64,000 nt of DNA from Mucilaginibacter rigui (GCF_014773275.1 NZ_JACWMW010000004.1:186001-250000), one strand, 5' to 3'. Numbered from the stretch's first letter, positions 27,749 to 37,197 are shown. The notes: generated by a model from the letters alone, not told the origin. Translations and numbers: made by a program.

Positions 27749-28603
27749 TTAATGCGCTTCCTGCTTAAATCTTTCCAGCAGGCTACGTACATCCAATTTG
27801 GCGTCAAGGTCTTCAGCATCGCTTACGTCATCCTCGTCGTTATCCTGCTTAAAATCATCGGGCTGGTATTTAAATACCTTCCACTCCTTGTTGTGGTATT
27901 CCAGCGAGGTAAGGCTTTCCACCCAGTCGCCGCTGTTTAGGTATAGTACCGAGCCGGTTTGTTCGGTAGATTGGATCTCCCTGATCTCGGCATGGTGAAT
28001 GTGCCCGCAGATTACGTAGCTGTATGCTTTTTCAACGGCCAGGTCGGCAGCGGTTTGCTCAAACTGGTTGATGAATTTTACGGCATCCTTAAACTTGGCT
28101 TTTATTTTTTGCGAGAAGCTCATCTTCTCGCGGCCCATAGCGGTCAAAAACCAATTAGTGAAACTGTTGATGAGTATCAGCGTATCATACCCAACAGCGC
28201 CCAGCTTGGCCAGCCATTTGGAGTGCTGCATGGTAACGTCAAACACATCGCCATGAAAGATCCAGGCTTTTTTGCCGTCGATGTTCAATACTATTTTATC
28301 GAGTAATTGAAAAGTGCCGAGGTTGAAATCGGTGAATTTGCGCAGCATTTCGTCGTGGTTGCCGGTAAGGTAATATACCGGGATGCCTTCGGTAACAAAT
28401 TTAAGGATACGGCGCACCACCTTCATGTGTGCTTCGGGCCAGTACGATTTGCTGAATTGCCAAATGTCTATAATATCCCCGTTAAGGATGAGCATTTTTG
28501 GCTTGATACTTTTAAGATATTTGAGGAGTTCTTTGGCGTGGCAGCCATATGTACCTAAATGTACATCAGAGATGATAACGATGTCGACTTCGCGTTTTGC
28601 CAT
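27749..28603 (-). CDS. LpxH-like UDP-2,3-diacylglucosamine diphosphatase family metallophosphoesterase
   Basis: 284 residues of the calcineurin-like fold: DVHLG, LNGDIIDIW, GNHDEM, FHGDVFDVT and CGHIHHAE supply the two-metal site. This architecture hydrolyses UDP-2,3-diacylglucosamine in lipid A synthesis. The acidic C-terminal extension (DDFKQDNDEDDVSDAEDLDAK) is a tail not needed for catalysis. The exact substrate within the family cannot be fixed from sequence. Confidence 0.82.
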   Translation of the reverse strand: MAKREVDIVIISDVHLGTYGCHAKELLKYLKSIKPKMLILNGDIIDIWQFSKSYWPEAHMKVVRRILKFVTEGIPVYYLTGNHDEMLRKFTDFNLGTFQLLDKIVLNIDGKKAWIFHGDVFDVTMQHSKWLAKLGAVGYDTLILINSFTNWFLTAMGREKMSFSQKIKAKFKDAVKFINQFEQTAADLAVEKAYSYVICGHIHHAEIREIQSTEQTGSVLYLNSGDWVESLTSLEYHNKEWKVFKYQPDDFKQDNDEDDVSDAEDLDAKLDVRSLLERFKQEAH

Positions 28604-28666
28604 TAAAATTGAGGGGCCATGTAAATAGCCGTTAAATTATAAGCGCTGGTAGCCGGTAAACGGGGA

Positions 28667-28777
28667 TTATTCTTCCTCGTCGTCTTCATTAACCTTTAGT
28701 TCGTAAGGGCTTAAATAGAATGCACCAAGCAATACCAGTAATCCAATTACAAACAAGTAAGTAAATTCAAAATTCAT
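28667..28777 (-). CDS. 36-residue single-pass membrane peptide with acidic tail
   Basis: Too short for usual ORF cut-offs. ATG 28777, peptide begins MNFEFTYLFVIGLLVLLGAF and ends LKVNEDDEEE before TAA. One strongly hydrophobic helix (about 7-22) followed by a strongly acidic cytosolic or periplasmic tail. Coding evidence: clean start and stop, charge pattern, its own intergenic setting and no better frame. No homologue recognised. A near -7 sequence (ATAATTTG) lies about 45 bases upstream. Confidence 0.6.
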   Translation of the reverse strand: MNFEFTYLFVIGLLVLLGAFYLSPYELKVNEDDEEE

Positions 28778-28969
28778 CTTTCCTTATTTTTACAAATATC
28801 ATATAATCAAATTATTATAGTGTTAAGACTATGTTAAATGTAAAAGGTTACGTTAACACACAAAATAAACTTAAAACAGCTTTTATGCAGATAACAGGCC
28901 TGTTTATTAAAGTAAGTTACCAATAAAGTATGAAAAGCGGGTGAAATTGAAGAGAAGGCAACTGTTATA

Positions 28970-29500
28970 TTACCCGTTAGAGAAATTGGTTTTAATGCGC
29001 CCCAATTGTTTTAAATGATGCTGCAAGTGTACCCTTATAAATTTTAACCATTGTCCGGCGTTTAGCATACCCAGGCGGGGGTGCTGCCAGCGGGCAGTTT
29101 CGGGCGCGTTTTTGATGAGGTCGGTTATCTCGGTTATCTTTTTTCTTGTTTTTACAATTAGGTTTTTGGCTTCCTCCACTTCCAGTTTTTTTGGAGCAAG
29201 TTTAGCAGCTACTTCGTCCGGTACTTTTAGCTTACCCGGCGGGAACAGGCCGGTGAGCATTAAATAATGGCCCCAAAAGTTTGGGCCTTTTTTGGTGGGC
29301 GGGCAGTTATTGTGTGTGCAGCGTTCGGCCGCTATGGCCGATCCGAGGCTGGATTTCAGGATATGATCGTAAACCTCGGCGTAGCTCCAGCCGCCCATTG
29401 GTGGTGTTTCAACGAAACGTTCGTCAGTAAAAGTATCCAGCAGTTCGCGGTACGTATCTAATGCGGCATCAATGGCGCGGCGCTCTTTACCCAGGTTCAT
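28970..29500 (-). CDS. DinB-superfamily four-helix protein
   Basis: 176 residues. Helical bundle with the DinB-2 pattern: WSYAEVYDHILKSSLGSA near 38-55 and WLKFIRVHLQHHLKQLGRI at the C terminus, giving the usual three-His metal site (H46-type, HLQHH). Family members are often thiol transferases or have no known activity. ATG 29500. Confidence 0.8.
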   Translation of the reverse strand: MNLGKERRAIDAALDTYRELLDTFTDERFVETPPMGGWSYAEVYDHILKSSLGSAIAAERCTHNNCPPTKKGPNFWGHYLMLTGLFPPGKLKVPDEVAAKLAPKKLEVEEAKNLIVKTRKKITEITDLIKNAPETARWQHPRLGMLNAGQWLKFIRVHLQHHLKQLGRIKTNFSNG

Positions 29501-29600
29501 GGTTTAAAGTTAGTAATAAAACATAACACAAAATTTAATACAAAGCTCAAACTATTTAAGTGCCGCAAATGTTGAAACGGCATCACCCAAAACACATATC

Positions 29601-30599
29601 ATGTCAATAAAAAGCCTTTATAAAACCCGTTGGAAACTTGACGCAAGCAAGGTTACTATCTACCCTCATGGTTCTTTTTACATTATGGGTGTAGTGCTGG
29701 CCGTAATATTTGCTGCCATAATTGCGGTATTTATAAATTATGAGAGAGATACCCACCAGGCATTATACCTGGGGATTTTTTTATCGGTAATTATACTGCT
29801 GTTTATATTAATAGGGAATACATCTGTTGAATTTGATAACAGTAAAGGCATAATGAGCAAAAAGCTAATGGGCCTTTTCCCTTTCCGCATTATTCCCTTT
29901 AAAAAGCTGCACAGCATTAACGCGGTGACCAACATGGGCGGGGGATATAATTACAGGATTTACCGGAAGGATAACCGATACGGGAAAGGTATTGTAGTGT
30001 CATCGGGCTACAGTAAAAATACAGATGCCAATGCACTTGCTTTTGTAGATGAGGTGATACCGCTTGTGCATAATTTTTTAGATCAGCATGGTGCTTTAGC
30101 TGATGAGGTGAAACAGCCTATATCTACTTACAAATATTTTATACCACTTGGCGGGCAATATACTTTAAAGAAAAACAAAATTGGCGGCGTTATACTTGGG
30201 CTGACGTTGTTGGCCTTTGGCATACATGAAGTTACCCCCGGCGCATGGATAGATTATAACGGCATAATAGGCAAAATTTTCGTCCTTGCTTTTTTATTTA
30301 TAGGTGGCGCGGCTATCCTTTTATCAAGCTTTACAGATATTACGATTGATACATTTGCAAAAACTATTGAAAGGAAGAGCCCGATCAATTTAGGTAATAA
30401 AGCTTATAACCTGCGGGATTATACTGGTATCAGGACCGTTCGCAAAACCATTAACCTTATCTATGCCGGTACGGAGATTTACGTTTCCTTTATTTCGCCA
30501 ACAAGCGGCAAAGAAGAGAGCTTAATGTTAGCCACCCTGAGAAGAAGCCGGAACATTGAACGGTTTGTGGAAGAGCTTAATCAGATAATTGCGCAATAA
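29601..30599 (+). CDS. Membrane protein of unknown function
   Basis: 332 residues, four predicted helices in two pairs (about 29-49, 59-77, 197-217, 227-249), separated by soluble beta-rich parts; C-terminal about 80 residues are also soluble. The pattern of TM pair plus PH-like segment occurs twice, suggesting an internal duplication. No enzyme motif. Convergent with yjjG 10 bases on. Confidence 0.7.
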   Translation: MSIKSLYKTRWKLDASKVTIYPHGSFYIMGVVLAVIFAAIIAVFINYERDTHQALYLGIFLSVIILLFILIGNTSVEFDNSKGIMSKKLMGLFPFRIIPFKKLHSINAVTNMGGGYNYRIYRKDNRYGKGIVVSSGYSKNTDANALAFVDEVIPLVHNFLDQHGALADEVKQPISTYKYFIPLGGQYTLKKNKIGGVILGLTLLAFGIHEVTPGAWIDYNGIIGKIFVLAFLFIGGAAILLSSFTDITIDTFAKTIERKSPINLGNKAYNLRDYTGIRTVRKTINLIYAGTEIYVSFISPTSGKEESLMLATLRRSRNIERFVEELNQIIAQ

Positions 30600-30609
30600 C
30601 ACTGTTAAA

Positions 30610-31335
30610 CTACAGCAACGTTAGCAGTTCTTTCAAATGCACTATCTGCACCGGCACATCGGCGGGTTTTTCCAAATTGCAGGGGTTAAAATAAATGGCA
30701 TCCATGCCTACGCCCATAGCCCCGCGGATATCCGCCTCAATACTGTCGCCTATCATGAGGCTTTCTTCGATGGTGGTGCCTGCCAGTTCAATGGCGTGTT
30801 TAAATATCAATGGGTCGGGTTTGTTAACGCCCACCACTTCAGATATGATCACATTTTGAAAATAGCTGCCTAGGTTAGTGCCTTTTACTTTGAGCTCGGT
30901 AGATTCTTTAAACCCGTTTGAGATCAGATGCAGCGTATATTTGCTTTGCAGATAAGCCAGCGTTTCGTGTGCGTGGGGGAACAGGTTGGTTTTTGTTGGC
31001 CCCAGGTTTACATAGGCATCCTCAAAATCGGCGGGCATCAGGTCGGGTTGTACGCCCAGTTCAATAAAGGTAGATTTAAAACGTTCCTCGCGTAACTCAT
31101 CTTTTGTTATCCTGCCCAGGTGGTACTCAGCCCAAAGGCGGTGGTTGTGGCGGGTGTAAGTTTCTATGAACAGGTCGGCAGAGTGCAGGCCAATTCCTTT
31201 TAGGTTGTATGTGCCGTAAAGCTCGTGCAGGGTTTCTTCGGCGTTTTTATCAAAATCCCAAATAGTGTGGTCAAGGTCGAAGAAGATATGTTTGTAGATT
31301 TTAGATGTACGATTTACGATTTTAGATTGTGGCAT
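30610..31335 (-). CDS. yjjG: YjjG-family HAD noncanonical pyrimidine nucleotidase
   Basis: Removes phosphate from modified pyrimidine nucleotides. HAD motifs: FFDLDHTIWDF (I), LISNGF (II), and IFKHAIELAG-K/ MIGDSIEADIRGA (III-IV). I choose ATG 31335 because a good -7 element (TAACTTTG at 31361-31354) lies just upstream; the earlier start falls before the promoter. The N terminus (PQSKIVNRTSKIY) is coded by an intergenic-type repeat, and no start codon exists closer to the conserved FFDLDHT. Confidence 0.88.
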   Translation of the reverse strand: MPQSKIVNRTSKIYKHIFFDLDHTIWDFDKNAEETLHELYGTYNLKGIGLHSADLFIETYTRHNHRLWAEYHLGRITKDELREERFKSTFIELGVQPDLMPADFEDAYVNLGPTKTNLFPHAHETLAYLQSKYTLHLISNGFKESTELKVKGTNLGSYFQNVIISEVVGVNKPDPLIFKHAIELAGTTIEESLMIGDSIEADIRGAMGVGMDAIYFNPCNLEKPADVPVQIVHLKELLTLL

Positions 31336-31403
31336 GTTCTCACAAGTTTGCCCCAAAGTTACCATATTTCAAATCGTAAATCTAAGATCAAACATCGTAA
31401 ATC
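31297..31403. repeat. Inverted short-word repeat tract at the yjjG/upp junction
   Basis: Left arm 31297-31329 made of words like GATTTTAGAT and ACGATTTACG; right arm 31370-31403 has the complement words (CGTAAATC, TCTAAGATC). Part of the left arm is read as YjjG N-terminal codons. Confidence 0.7.
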
Positions 31404-31404
31404 C

Positions 31405-32052
31405 TCATACCTTCTCTCCAAAAGCCAAATCCCCGGCATCGCCTAAGCCGGGTACAATGTAAGCCTTGCTGGTCATTTCATCATCTACGGCGCAGGTCCA
31501 GATCTGGGCTTTGGGCAGGTTGGCGCGTACATGCGCAATGCCTTCGGTACTTGCAATAACCGATGCAATATGCAAAGCTTTTAAATTGTATTGCGCTATT
31601 ATCTCTTTACAAACCAGTGCAATACTTTGCCCGGTGGCCAGCATGGTATCGCACATAATAAGCGTTTTGCCCTCCAGGTTGGGGGCCGAGATCTGATCTA
31701 TCTGGATAGTGAACGCCCCTGTTTTCTTAACCTTACGGTAAGCCGTTACAAAAGCCGATTCGGCACGGTCGAAAAAGTTGATGAACCCCTGGTGAAAGGG
31801 TAGCCCGGCGCGTAGTATGGTGGCTATCACAGGCTGCTCAATAGCTAAGTTTATATTGGCCGTACCCAGCGGTGTGTCTACTTCTGTAGGGCTGTATTTT
31901 AAAGTTTTACTGATCTCGTAAGCCAGTATCCCGCCCAGCCGTTCCTGGTTTTTACGGAAACGGTATTTATCCTGCTGTATATTTACATCCCGCAGTTCGG
32001 CCAAAAACTGGTTGGCAATGGTATCGGTTTTGTTGAGGATAAAAGGCGTCAT
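31405..32052 (-). CDS. upp: Uracil phosphoribosyltransferase
   Basis: Salvages uracil to UMP. ATG 32052 (MTPFILNK) gives 215 residues, the normal family length; the frame stays open to 32190 with ATGs at 32073 and 32097. Motifs: RNQERLGGILAYE, ATILRAGLPFHQGF, PRPP loop MCDTMLATGQS and the uracil-binding YIVPGLGDAGDLAFG. Separated from yjjG by a repeat. Confidence 0.94.
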   Translation of the reverse strand: MTPFILNKTDTIANQFLAELRDVNIQQDKYRFRKNQERLGGILAYEISKTLKYSPTEVDTPLGTANINLAIEQPVIATILRAGLPFHQGFINFFDRAESAFVTAYRKVKKTGAFTIQIDQISAPNLEGKTLIMCDTMLATGQSIALVCKEIIAQYNLKALHIASVIASTEGIAHVRANLPKAQIWTCAVDDEMTSKAYIVPGLGDAGDLAFGEKV

Positions 32053-32239
32053 AGGGGTAGCGGTTAGCAGCATTAAATATAGCACATTATCTATCATGAT
32101 AAAAATAAATCGCCCTTTAAACCCCTGCTGACATAGGGCTGTCATCCCTTGATGTTTTCTTTGTGTTGATTTGGAACATCGAACGGTCAAAATCGTTATT
32201 AACTAATCGCTAACCACTGGTTAACTAACAACTAATCAT

Positions 32240-32247
32240 TATTTTTG
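32240..32247 (+). promoter_or_regulatory. -7 element (TATTTTTG) of uvrB
   Basis: Exact consensus ending four bases before the uvrB ATG; leaderless transcript predicted. The upstream 32195-32240 segment is made of CTAACCACT-type short words. No firm -33 box. Confidence 0.45.
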
Positions 32248-32251
32248 AGTA

Positions 32252-34279
32252 ATGGATTTTAAAATAACTTCTCAGTACGTACCCACCGGCGACCAGCCCG
32301 GCGCCATCAAGCAACTGGTTGAAGGTGTAAACAACGGCGATCCGTTCCAAACCCTTTTGGGGGTAACAGGGTCGGGTAAAACGTTTACCATAGCCAACGT
32401 AATTGAGCAAACCCAAAAGCCAACACTGATACTGAGCCACAATAAAACACTGGCAGCACAGCTGTATGGCGAGTTTAAGCAGTTTTTCCCGGATAATGCG
32501 GTGAACTACTTTGTATCATACTACGATTATTATCAGCCCGAGGCGTTCATCCCCTCGTCAAACACCTATATAGAAAAAGACCTGCAGATAAACGAAGAGA
32601 TAGAAAAACTACGTTTGCGTACCACCTCGGCGCTTATGAGCGGCAGGAGGGATGTGATCGTGGTATCGTCTATATCCTGCATTTACGGTATGGGTAACCC
32701 CGAAGATTTTGCCAATTCGGTATTCAAATTCGCAGTAGGTACGCGTATCAGCAGGAATGCTTTTCTGCACCGGTTGGTTGAAATACTTTACGCCCGTACC
32801 ACTGCCGACTTTAAACGCGGTACCTTCCGTGTTAAGGGTGATACGGTGGATATTTTCCCGGCGTATATGGATTATGCCTACCGCATCAGCTTTTTTGGGG
32901 ATGATATTGAAGAACTAAGCACGTTTGACATCACCACAGGCAAAACCATAGAGAAAATGACCCACATGGTGGTTTATCCGGCCAACCTGTATGTGGCCCC
33001 GCGCGAGCGCTTCCAGCAATCGGTTTGGGCTATACAGGAAGAACTCGAAACCCGCAAGAAACAATTTATTGATGATGGCCGCTTTATTGAAGCCAAGCGA
33101 TTGGAAGAAAGGGTTAATTACGACCTGGAGATGATCCGCGAGTTGGGTTATTGCAGCGGTATAGAAAATTACTCCCGCTTTTTTGACGGCCGCCAGCCTG
33201 GGATGCGCCCCTTCTGTTTGCTTGATTATTTCCCGGATGATTACCTGATGGTGATTGACGAAAGCCACGTTACCGTACCACAGATAAGGGCCATGTATGG
33301 CGGCGACAGGTCGAGGAAGATCTCGCTGGTTGATTATGGTTTCCGTTTGCCTGCGGCAATGGATAACAGGCCGTTAAACTTCCAGGAATTTGAGCGCCTT
33401 GCCCCGCAAACCATTTATGTAAGCGCTACGCCTGCCGATTTCGAATTGGAGAAATCGGGTGGGGTGGTTGTTGAACAGGTGATACGCCCTACAGGGTTGC
33501 TTGACCCGGTGATAGATGTGCGCCCTGTTATAAACCAGGTAGATGACCTGCTTGATGAGGTAGATAAAACCATCAAAATGGGCGACCGTGTACTGGTAAC
33601 CACCTTAACCAAACGTATGGCCGAAGAACTGGCCAAGTATATGGACAGGCTCGGCATTAAATGCCGTTACATCCACTCGGAGGTGAAGACCTTACAGCGT
33701 GTAGAGATATTGCGCGGCCTGCGCCTTGGTGAGTTTGATGTATTGATTGGGATCAACTTACTGCGTGAAGGATTGGACTTACCGGAGGTATCTTTAGTAG
33801 CTATTTTGGATGCTGATAAGGAAGGGTTCCTACGGTCGGAGCGTTCGCTGATCCAGACCATTGGCCGCGCTGCGCGTAACGACAGGGGAAGGGTAATTAT
33901 GTATGCCGATAAGATAACCGACTCGATGCAGATTACGATGGACGAGACCAACCGCCGCCGCGAGTTGCAGATAAAATATAACGAAGAGCATGGTATTGTA
34001 CCTAAAACGGTTGGGAAATCAAAAGAAGAGATCATGGAGCAAACCTCGGTGGTTGATTTTAAGGGAGGTGTACAACAAGCCTATGTAGAAACCGACAGCG
34101 TTTCGCTTGCTGCCGACCCGATAGTGCAGTACATGACCAAGCCCGATCTGAAAAAATCGATAGAAAATACCCGCAAGGATATGGTGGCGGCAGCAAAGAA
34201 TATGGACTTCCTGCTGGCTGCCAAGCTGCGCGACGAAATGTTCGCGCTGGAAAAGATGATGGAAGAGAAGTTTTCGTAA
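32252..34279 (+). CDS. uvrB: Excinuclease ABC subunit B
   Basis: DNA helicase-like damage-verifying subunit of nucleotide-excision repair. 675 residues, full length. Walker A GVTGSGKT at 38-45, the beta-hairpin region YYDYYQPEAFIPSSNTYIEKD, DEAD-like VIDESHVTVPQ, helicase motif VI QTIGRAARN, and the C-terminal UVR domain (LRDEMFALEKMMEEKF). No partner uvr gene is adjacent. Confidence 0.98.
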   Translation: MDFKITSQYVPTGDQPGAIKQLVEGVNNGDPFQTLLGVTGSGKTFTIANVIEQTQKPTLILSHNKTLAAQLYGEFKQFFPDNAVNYFVSYYDYYQPEAFIPSSNTYIEKDLQINEEIEKLRLRTTSALMSGRRDVIVVSSISCIYGMGNPEDFANSVFKFAVGTRISRNAFLHRLVEILYARTTADFKRGTFRVKGDTVDIFPAYMDYAYRISFFGDDIEELSTFDITTGKTIEKMTHMVVYPANLYVAPRERFQQSVWAIQEELETRKKQFIDDGRFIEAKRLEERVNYDLEMIRELGYCSGIENYSRFFDGRQPGMRPFCLLDYFPDDYLMVIDESHVTVPQIRAMYGGDRSRKISLVDYGFRLPAAMDNRPLNFQEFERLAPQTIYVSATPADFELEKSGGVVVEQVIRPTGLLDPVIDVRPVINQVDDLLDEVDKTIKMGDRVLVTTLTKRMAEELAKYMDRLGIKCRYIHSEVKTLQRVEILRGLRLGEFDVLIGINLLREGLDLPEVSLVAILDADKEGFLRSERSLIQTIGRAARNDRGRVIMYADKITDSMQITMDETNRRRELQIKYNEEHGIVPKTVGKSKEEIMEQTSVVDFKGGVQQAYVETDSVSLAADPIVQYMTKPDLKKSIENTRKDMVAAAKNMDFLLAAKLRDEMFALEKMMEEKFS

Positions 34280-34295
34280 GATGTTTTTTCCGCCT

Positions 34296-34513
34296 GTCAT
34301 TTCGAACGAGGTACGAGGAGAAATCTTTTCCCGCCCTTGTTGGTGTTGTCACCAACAAGCCGCCATGCTTGTTTACTACCTGCCCAAAGGTTGTTGGTGA
34401 CAACACCAACAACGGCGAAAGCGATAAGTATATTATTTGCAATCGTAGGCATGATGTAAAAGATTTTTCCTCACAGCCTTTGCTCAACCCTGCCCTTGTT
34501 CGTTCGAAATGAC
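34296..34513. repeat. MITE-like nested inverted-repeat element
   Basis: 218-bp element with 14-bp perfect terminal inverted repeats (GTCATTTCGAACGA / TCGTTCGAAATGAC) continuing with a near match (GAGGAGAAATCTTT). Inside it, two 22-bp segments (34337-34358 and 34391-34412) are exact inverted copies of each other, and each is itself a hairpin. No coding capacity. Confidence 0.85.
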
Positions 34514-34520
34514 AATTTTT

Positions 34521-35273
34521 TTATAAAGGCATCGTAGCCTTCACCACAATATAAGGCGATAATGCTTTGCTTTCTATCGGTACTATCCTGGTAAACACTT
34601 TACCCACCGTCCATATGGCTTTTACAATAGCTTTCGACAGGGCTTTTTGTTCCGATTTATTCTCCAGCCATACGGTGAACCTGCCGTGGTAGTAGGCTTC
34701 AATGTCCTTTAAACCAAGTGCTTTGCAGCTATCGCGCAGCAGGTTAAGGTCCATACTGTTGATGTTGTGCTTGTCGTAATTCTCTTTGTCAAAATTCTTT
34801 TGTACCCAGCCGTTAACGCTTTTAAAATTTGGCAGGGTAATGAACAGTGTACCGCCCGGTTTTAAAAACTTAAGGTGCTCGTTAATGATGAATTGGGTAT
34901 CGTTGAAATGCTCTATCAAACCGAAAGAGAGTACCATATCGTACTTTTCGGCAGGCTCATAGGTGAACAGATCAGCCTCGATGATGTTGATATCGCCGGG
35001 CTTCAAATCGTTTACTGCAAGCAGTTTATTAACCAGCTCCGGGTGGATAAAATAATCGAGCAGGGTAGTTTTTAGGTGCTGGTATTTTTTAAGATAAATA
35101 GAGTAATATCCCGGGAAGCCCCCCAGTTCAATAGCGTTCTGCACGCCTTTGTCGGCAATTATTTTTGCCAGGATATCACCAAAAACATAATTGGGTTTCA
35201 GTTTAAATATCAATCCCTTGCGCGATTCCCAAAACGATTTCCAGAAGGAACGGTCGGTTAAATTATTCTCCAT
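34521..35273 (-). CDS. Class I SAM-dependent methyltransferase
   Basis: 250 residues. Methyltransferase-11-like: motif I AIELGGFPGYYSIYL, acidic NIIEADLFTYEPAEKYDMVLSFGLIEHF, and a post-motif LKPGGTLFITLPNF. Overlaps the upstream acetyltransferase stop by one base (TAATG), so they are translationally coupled. Likely modifies a sugar or lipid in the surface polysaccharide group. Substrate unknown. Confidence 0.85.
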   Translation of the reverse strand: MENNLTDRSFWKSFWESRKGLIFKLKPNYVFGDILAKIIADKGVQNAIELGGFPGYYSIYLKKYQHLKTTLLDYFIHPELVNKLLAVNDLKPGDINIIEADLFTYEPAEKYDMVLSFGLIEHFNDTQFIINEHLKFLKPGGTLFITLPNFKSVNGWVQKNFDKENYDKHNINSMDLNLLRDSCKALGLKDIEAYYHGRFTVWLENKSEQKALSKAIVKAIWTVGKVFTRIVPIESKALSPYIVVKATMPL

Positions 35274-35806
35274 TAAATATGCTCAATACGGGTTGCCGTT
35301 TCAGTTTTTTGCTCTAATATGCGGGCGGGGTTACCTACCGCAATGCTGTTATCGGGTATATCTTTGATCACCACGGCCCCCGCGCCAATAATTACGTTAT
35401 TGCCCACGGTAACATCGCCAATAATACAAACGTTTGCGCCCACATCAACATTATTGCCCAAACGCGGGCATTTGCTGAATGTGCCGTCGGCCAGTTTTTT
35501 ATGGCCTATAGTAACGCTGTTGCGCAGTACGCAGTTATCGCCAATTATAACCCTCTGGTTAACCACCAAAGCCTGCCCGTGGTAAATAATAAGGCCTTTG
35601 CCCGCGGTGGTTTTGCGTGGTAGCTCAATGCCTAAGTGCCACTCTATAAAAAGGCGATAGAGTACCAGGTGCCAGCAAAAAAGAATTTTTAACAGTATGT
35701 GGCGGTTCACGATCTGTACCGACCTGAACAGGAACAAAACCAGCCGCCCCTTTATATTGCCCCGGTTGGCGCTCCAATCCTGGAATAAGTAGGCGAAAAA
35801 GTTCAT
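35273..35806 (-). CDS. WcaB-like hexapeptide-repeat acetyltransferase
   Basis: 177 residues. N-terminal membrane-associated helical part and C-terminal left-handed beta-helix (IIYHGQALVVNQRVIIGDNCVLRNSVTIG, VDVGANVCIIGDVTVGNNVIIGAGAVV), close to WcaB and serine acetyltransferases. Catalytic His in IIYHG. Adds acetyl groups to a sugar. Gene order with glycosyltransferases supports polysaccharide decoration. Confidence 0.85.
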   Translation of the reverse strand: MNFFAYLFQDWSANRGNIKGRLVLFLFRSVQIVNRHILLKILFCWHLVLYRLFIEWHLGIELPRKTTAGKGLIIYHGQALVVNQRVIIGDNCVLRNSVTIGHKKLADGTFSKCPRLGNNVDVGANVCIIGDVTVGNNVIIGAGAVVIKDIPDNSIAVGNPARILEQKTETATRIEHI

Positions 35807-35919
35807 GTTATGGGTGCCGGTTTGCTGTTAAACTTTATTATTGCTGCGATGACGCATTCAAAAGTAAAATTTTTAATTTTAGTATCATTATACTTGCCCC
35901 GATAAATGATATCTGCTGA

Positions 35920-37197
35920 ATGAAGGTTGCACTCATAAACACATCCGACTCGGGCGGCGGCGCTGCCGAGGCCTGCATGCGCCTTTTAAAGGCCCTGCAA
36001 TTACAGGCTGTGGATGTAACCATGGTTGTGGAACATAAAAAACGCGCGGAAGAAGCGGTTTACACGGTTGAGCGAAATGTTTTCGGTAAGCTGCGGTCAA
36101 AACTTAACTTTTTTTTAGAACGGCTGCCTTTTATGTTTTTCCAGGAAAGGGATAAATCGGTACGGTTTGCTTTTTCTACGGCAAATGCCGGTACGGATAT
36201 CAGCACATCGAAGATTATCCGGGAGGCGGATATCATCCACCTGCACTGGACTAACTCCGGTTTCCTGTCCATCCAGGATGTTAAAAAGTTGATCGCCTTA
36301 AATAAACCCGTGGTTTGGACACTGCATGATATGTGGGCTTTTACCGGCGGCTGCCATTATGCCGGGCCCTGTAACCATTTTAAAAACCAATGCGGCAACT
36401 GCTATTTTTTGCGCGACCCGAAAAACGATGATATCTCGCACGATGGCTGGCTGCATAAAAAAGATATGCTCTCTGTCGCCAAAAACCTGTCTGTTGTAAC
36501 CTGCAGCCATTGGCTTGGCGAGGTGGCTATGAAAAGCACTTTATTAAAAGGCTTCATTATCCAGGCTATCCCAAACCCTATTGATACAGAATTGTTTTCG
36601 CCGAAGGATAAAGCGGCAGCAAGGGCAAAATGGGGCATCAATCCATCGGCAAAAATAATCCTGTTTGGCGCGGCCAACATTAACGACAGGCGCAAAGGCA
36701 TCAGCTTTTTGGTAGATGCGCTAAAATATTTGAATAATACCCACATGAGCGATACTGCTGTAGAGATGGTAATATTTGGTAAGAATAAACATTTTGACAC
36801 CACCGCACTGCCATTCCCGGTGCACCAGTTGAACACCATAACGGCACACGCCGACCTTGCTGAAATTTACAGTGCGGCTGATGTTTTTGTATCGCCGTCT
36901 ATTGAAGATAACCTGCCGAATATGATCATGGAGGCCATGAGTTGCGGCACCCCTGTGGTTGCTTTTAACACCTGCGGCATCCCCGATCTGATAGACCACC
37001 AGGTGAACGGCTATATGGCCGAGTTTAAATCGTCAACAGATCTGGCCGAAGGCATTAATGATGTGTTAAACACAGGCAACCACGATAAATATGCATCGGC
37101 AGCGCGGTACAAAGTAAAGCGTATGTTTAATAATGAGAAAGTTGCCGGGCAGTATATAGACTTGTATAAGTCGGTTTTAAATGCTCCTGTTGTATGA
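35920..37197 (+). CDS. Glycosyltransferase family 4
   Basis: 425 residues. GT-B fold: N-terminal NTSDSGGGAAEACMRLL nucleotide-free domain and C-terminal AADVFVSPSIEDNLPNMIMEAMSCGTPVVAF with the Glu-x7-Glu donor site. HDMWAFTGGCHYAGPC is a known family block with Cys. Four-base overlap (ATGA) with the following GT2. Divergent from the acetyltransferase; TATACTTG at 35889-35896 is a weak -7. Confidence 0.9.
   Translation: MKVALINTSDSGGGAAEACMRLLKALQLQAVDVTMVVEHKKRAEEAVYTVERNVFGKLRSKLNFFLERLPFMFFQERDKSVRFAFSTANAGTDISTSKIIREADIIHLHWTNSGFLSIQDVKKLIALNKPVVWTLHDMWAFTGGCHYAGPCNHFKNQCGNCYFLRDPKNDDISHDGWLHKKDMLSVAKNLSVVTCSHWLGEVAMKSTLLKGFIIQAIPNPIDTELFSPKDKAAARAKWGINPSAKIILFGAANINDRRKGISFLVDALKYLNNTHMSDTAVEMVIFGKNKHFDTTALPFPVHQLNTITAHADLAEIYSAADVFVSPSIEDNLPNMIMEAMSCGTPVVAFNTCGIPDLIDHQVNGYMAEFKSSTDLAEGINDVLNTGNHDKYASAARYKVKRMFNNEKVAGQYIDLYKSVLNAPVV

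Noticed and set aside
32053..32190. Longer Upp from the upstream frame
   Set aside because: Residues upstream are unlike the family, and the shorter form has the normal 215-residue length.
34059..34487. 142-residue minus-strand ORF under uvrB and the repeat element
   Set aside because: Shadow frame within uvrB plus repeat; no family features.
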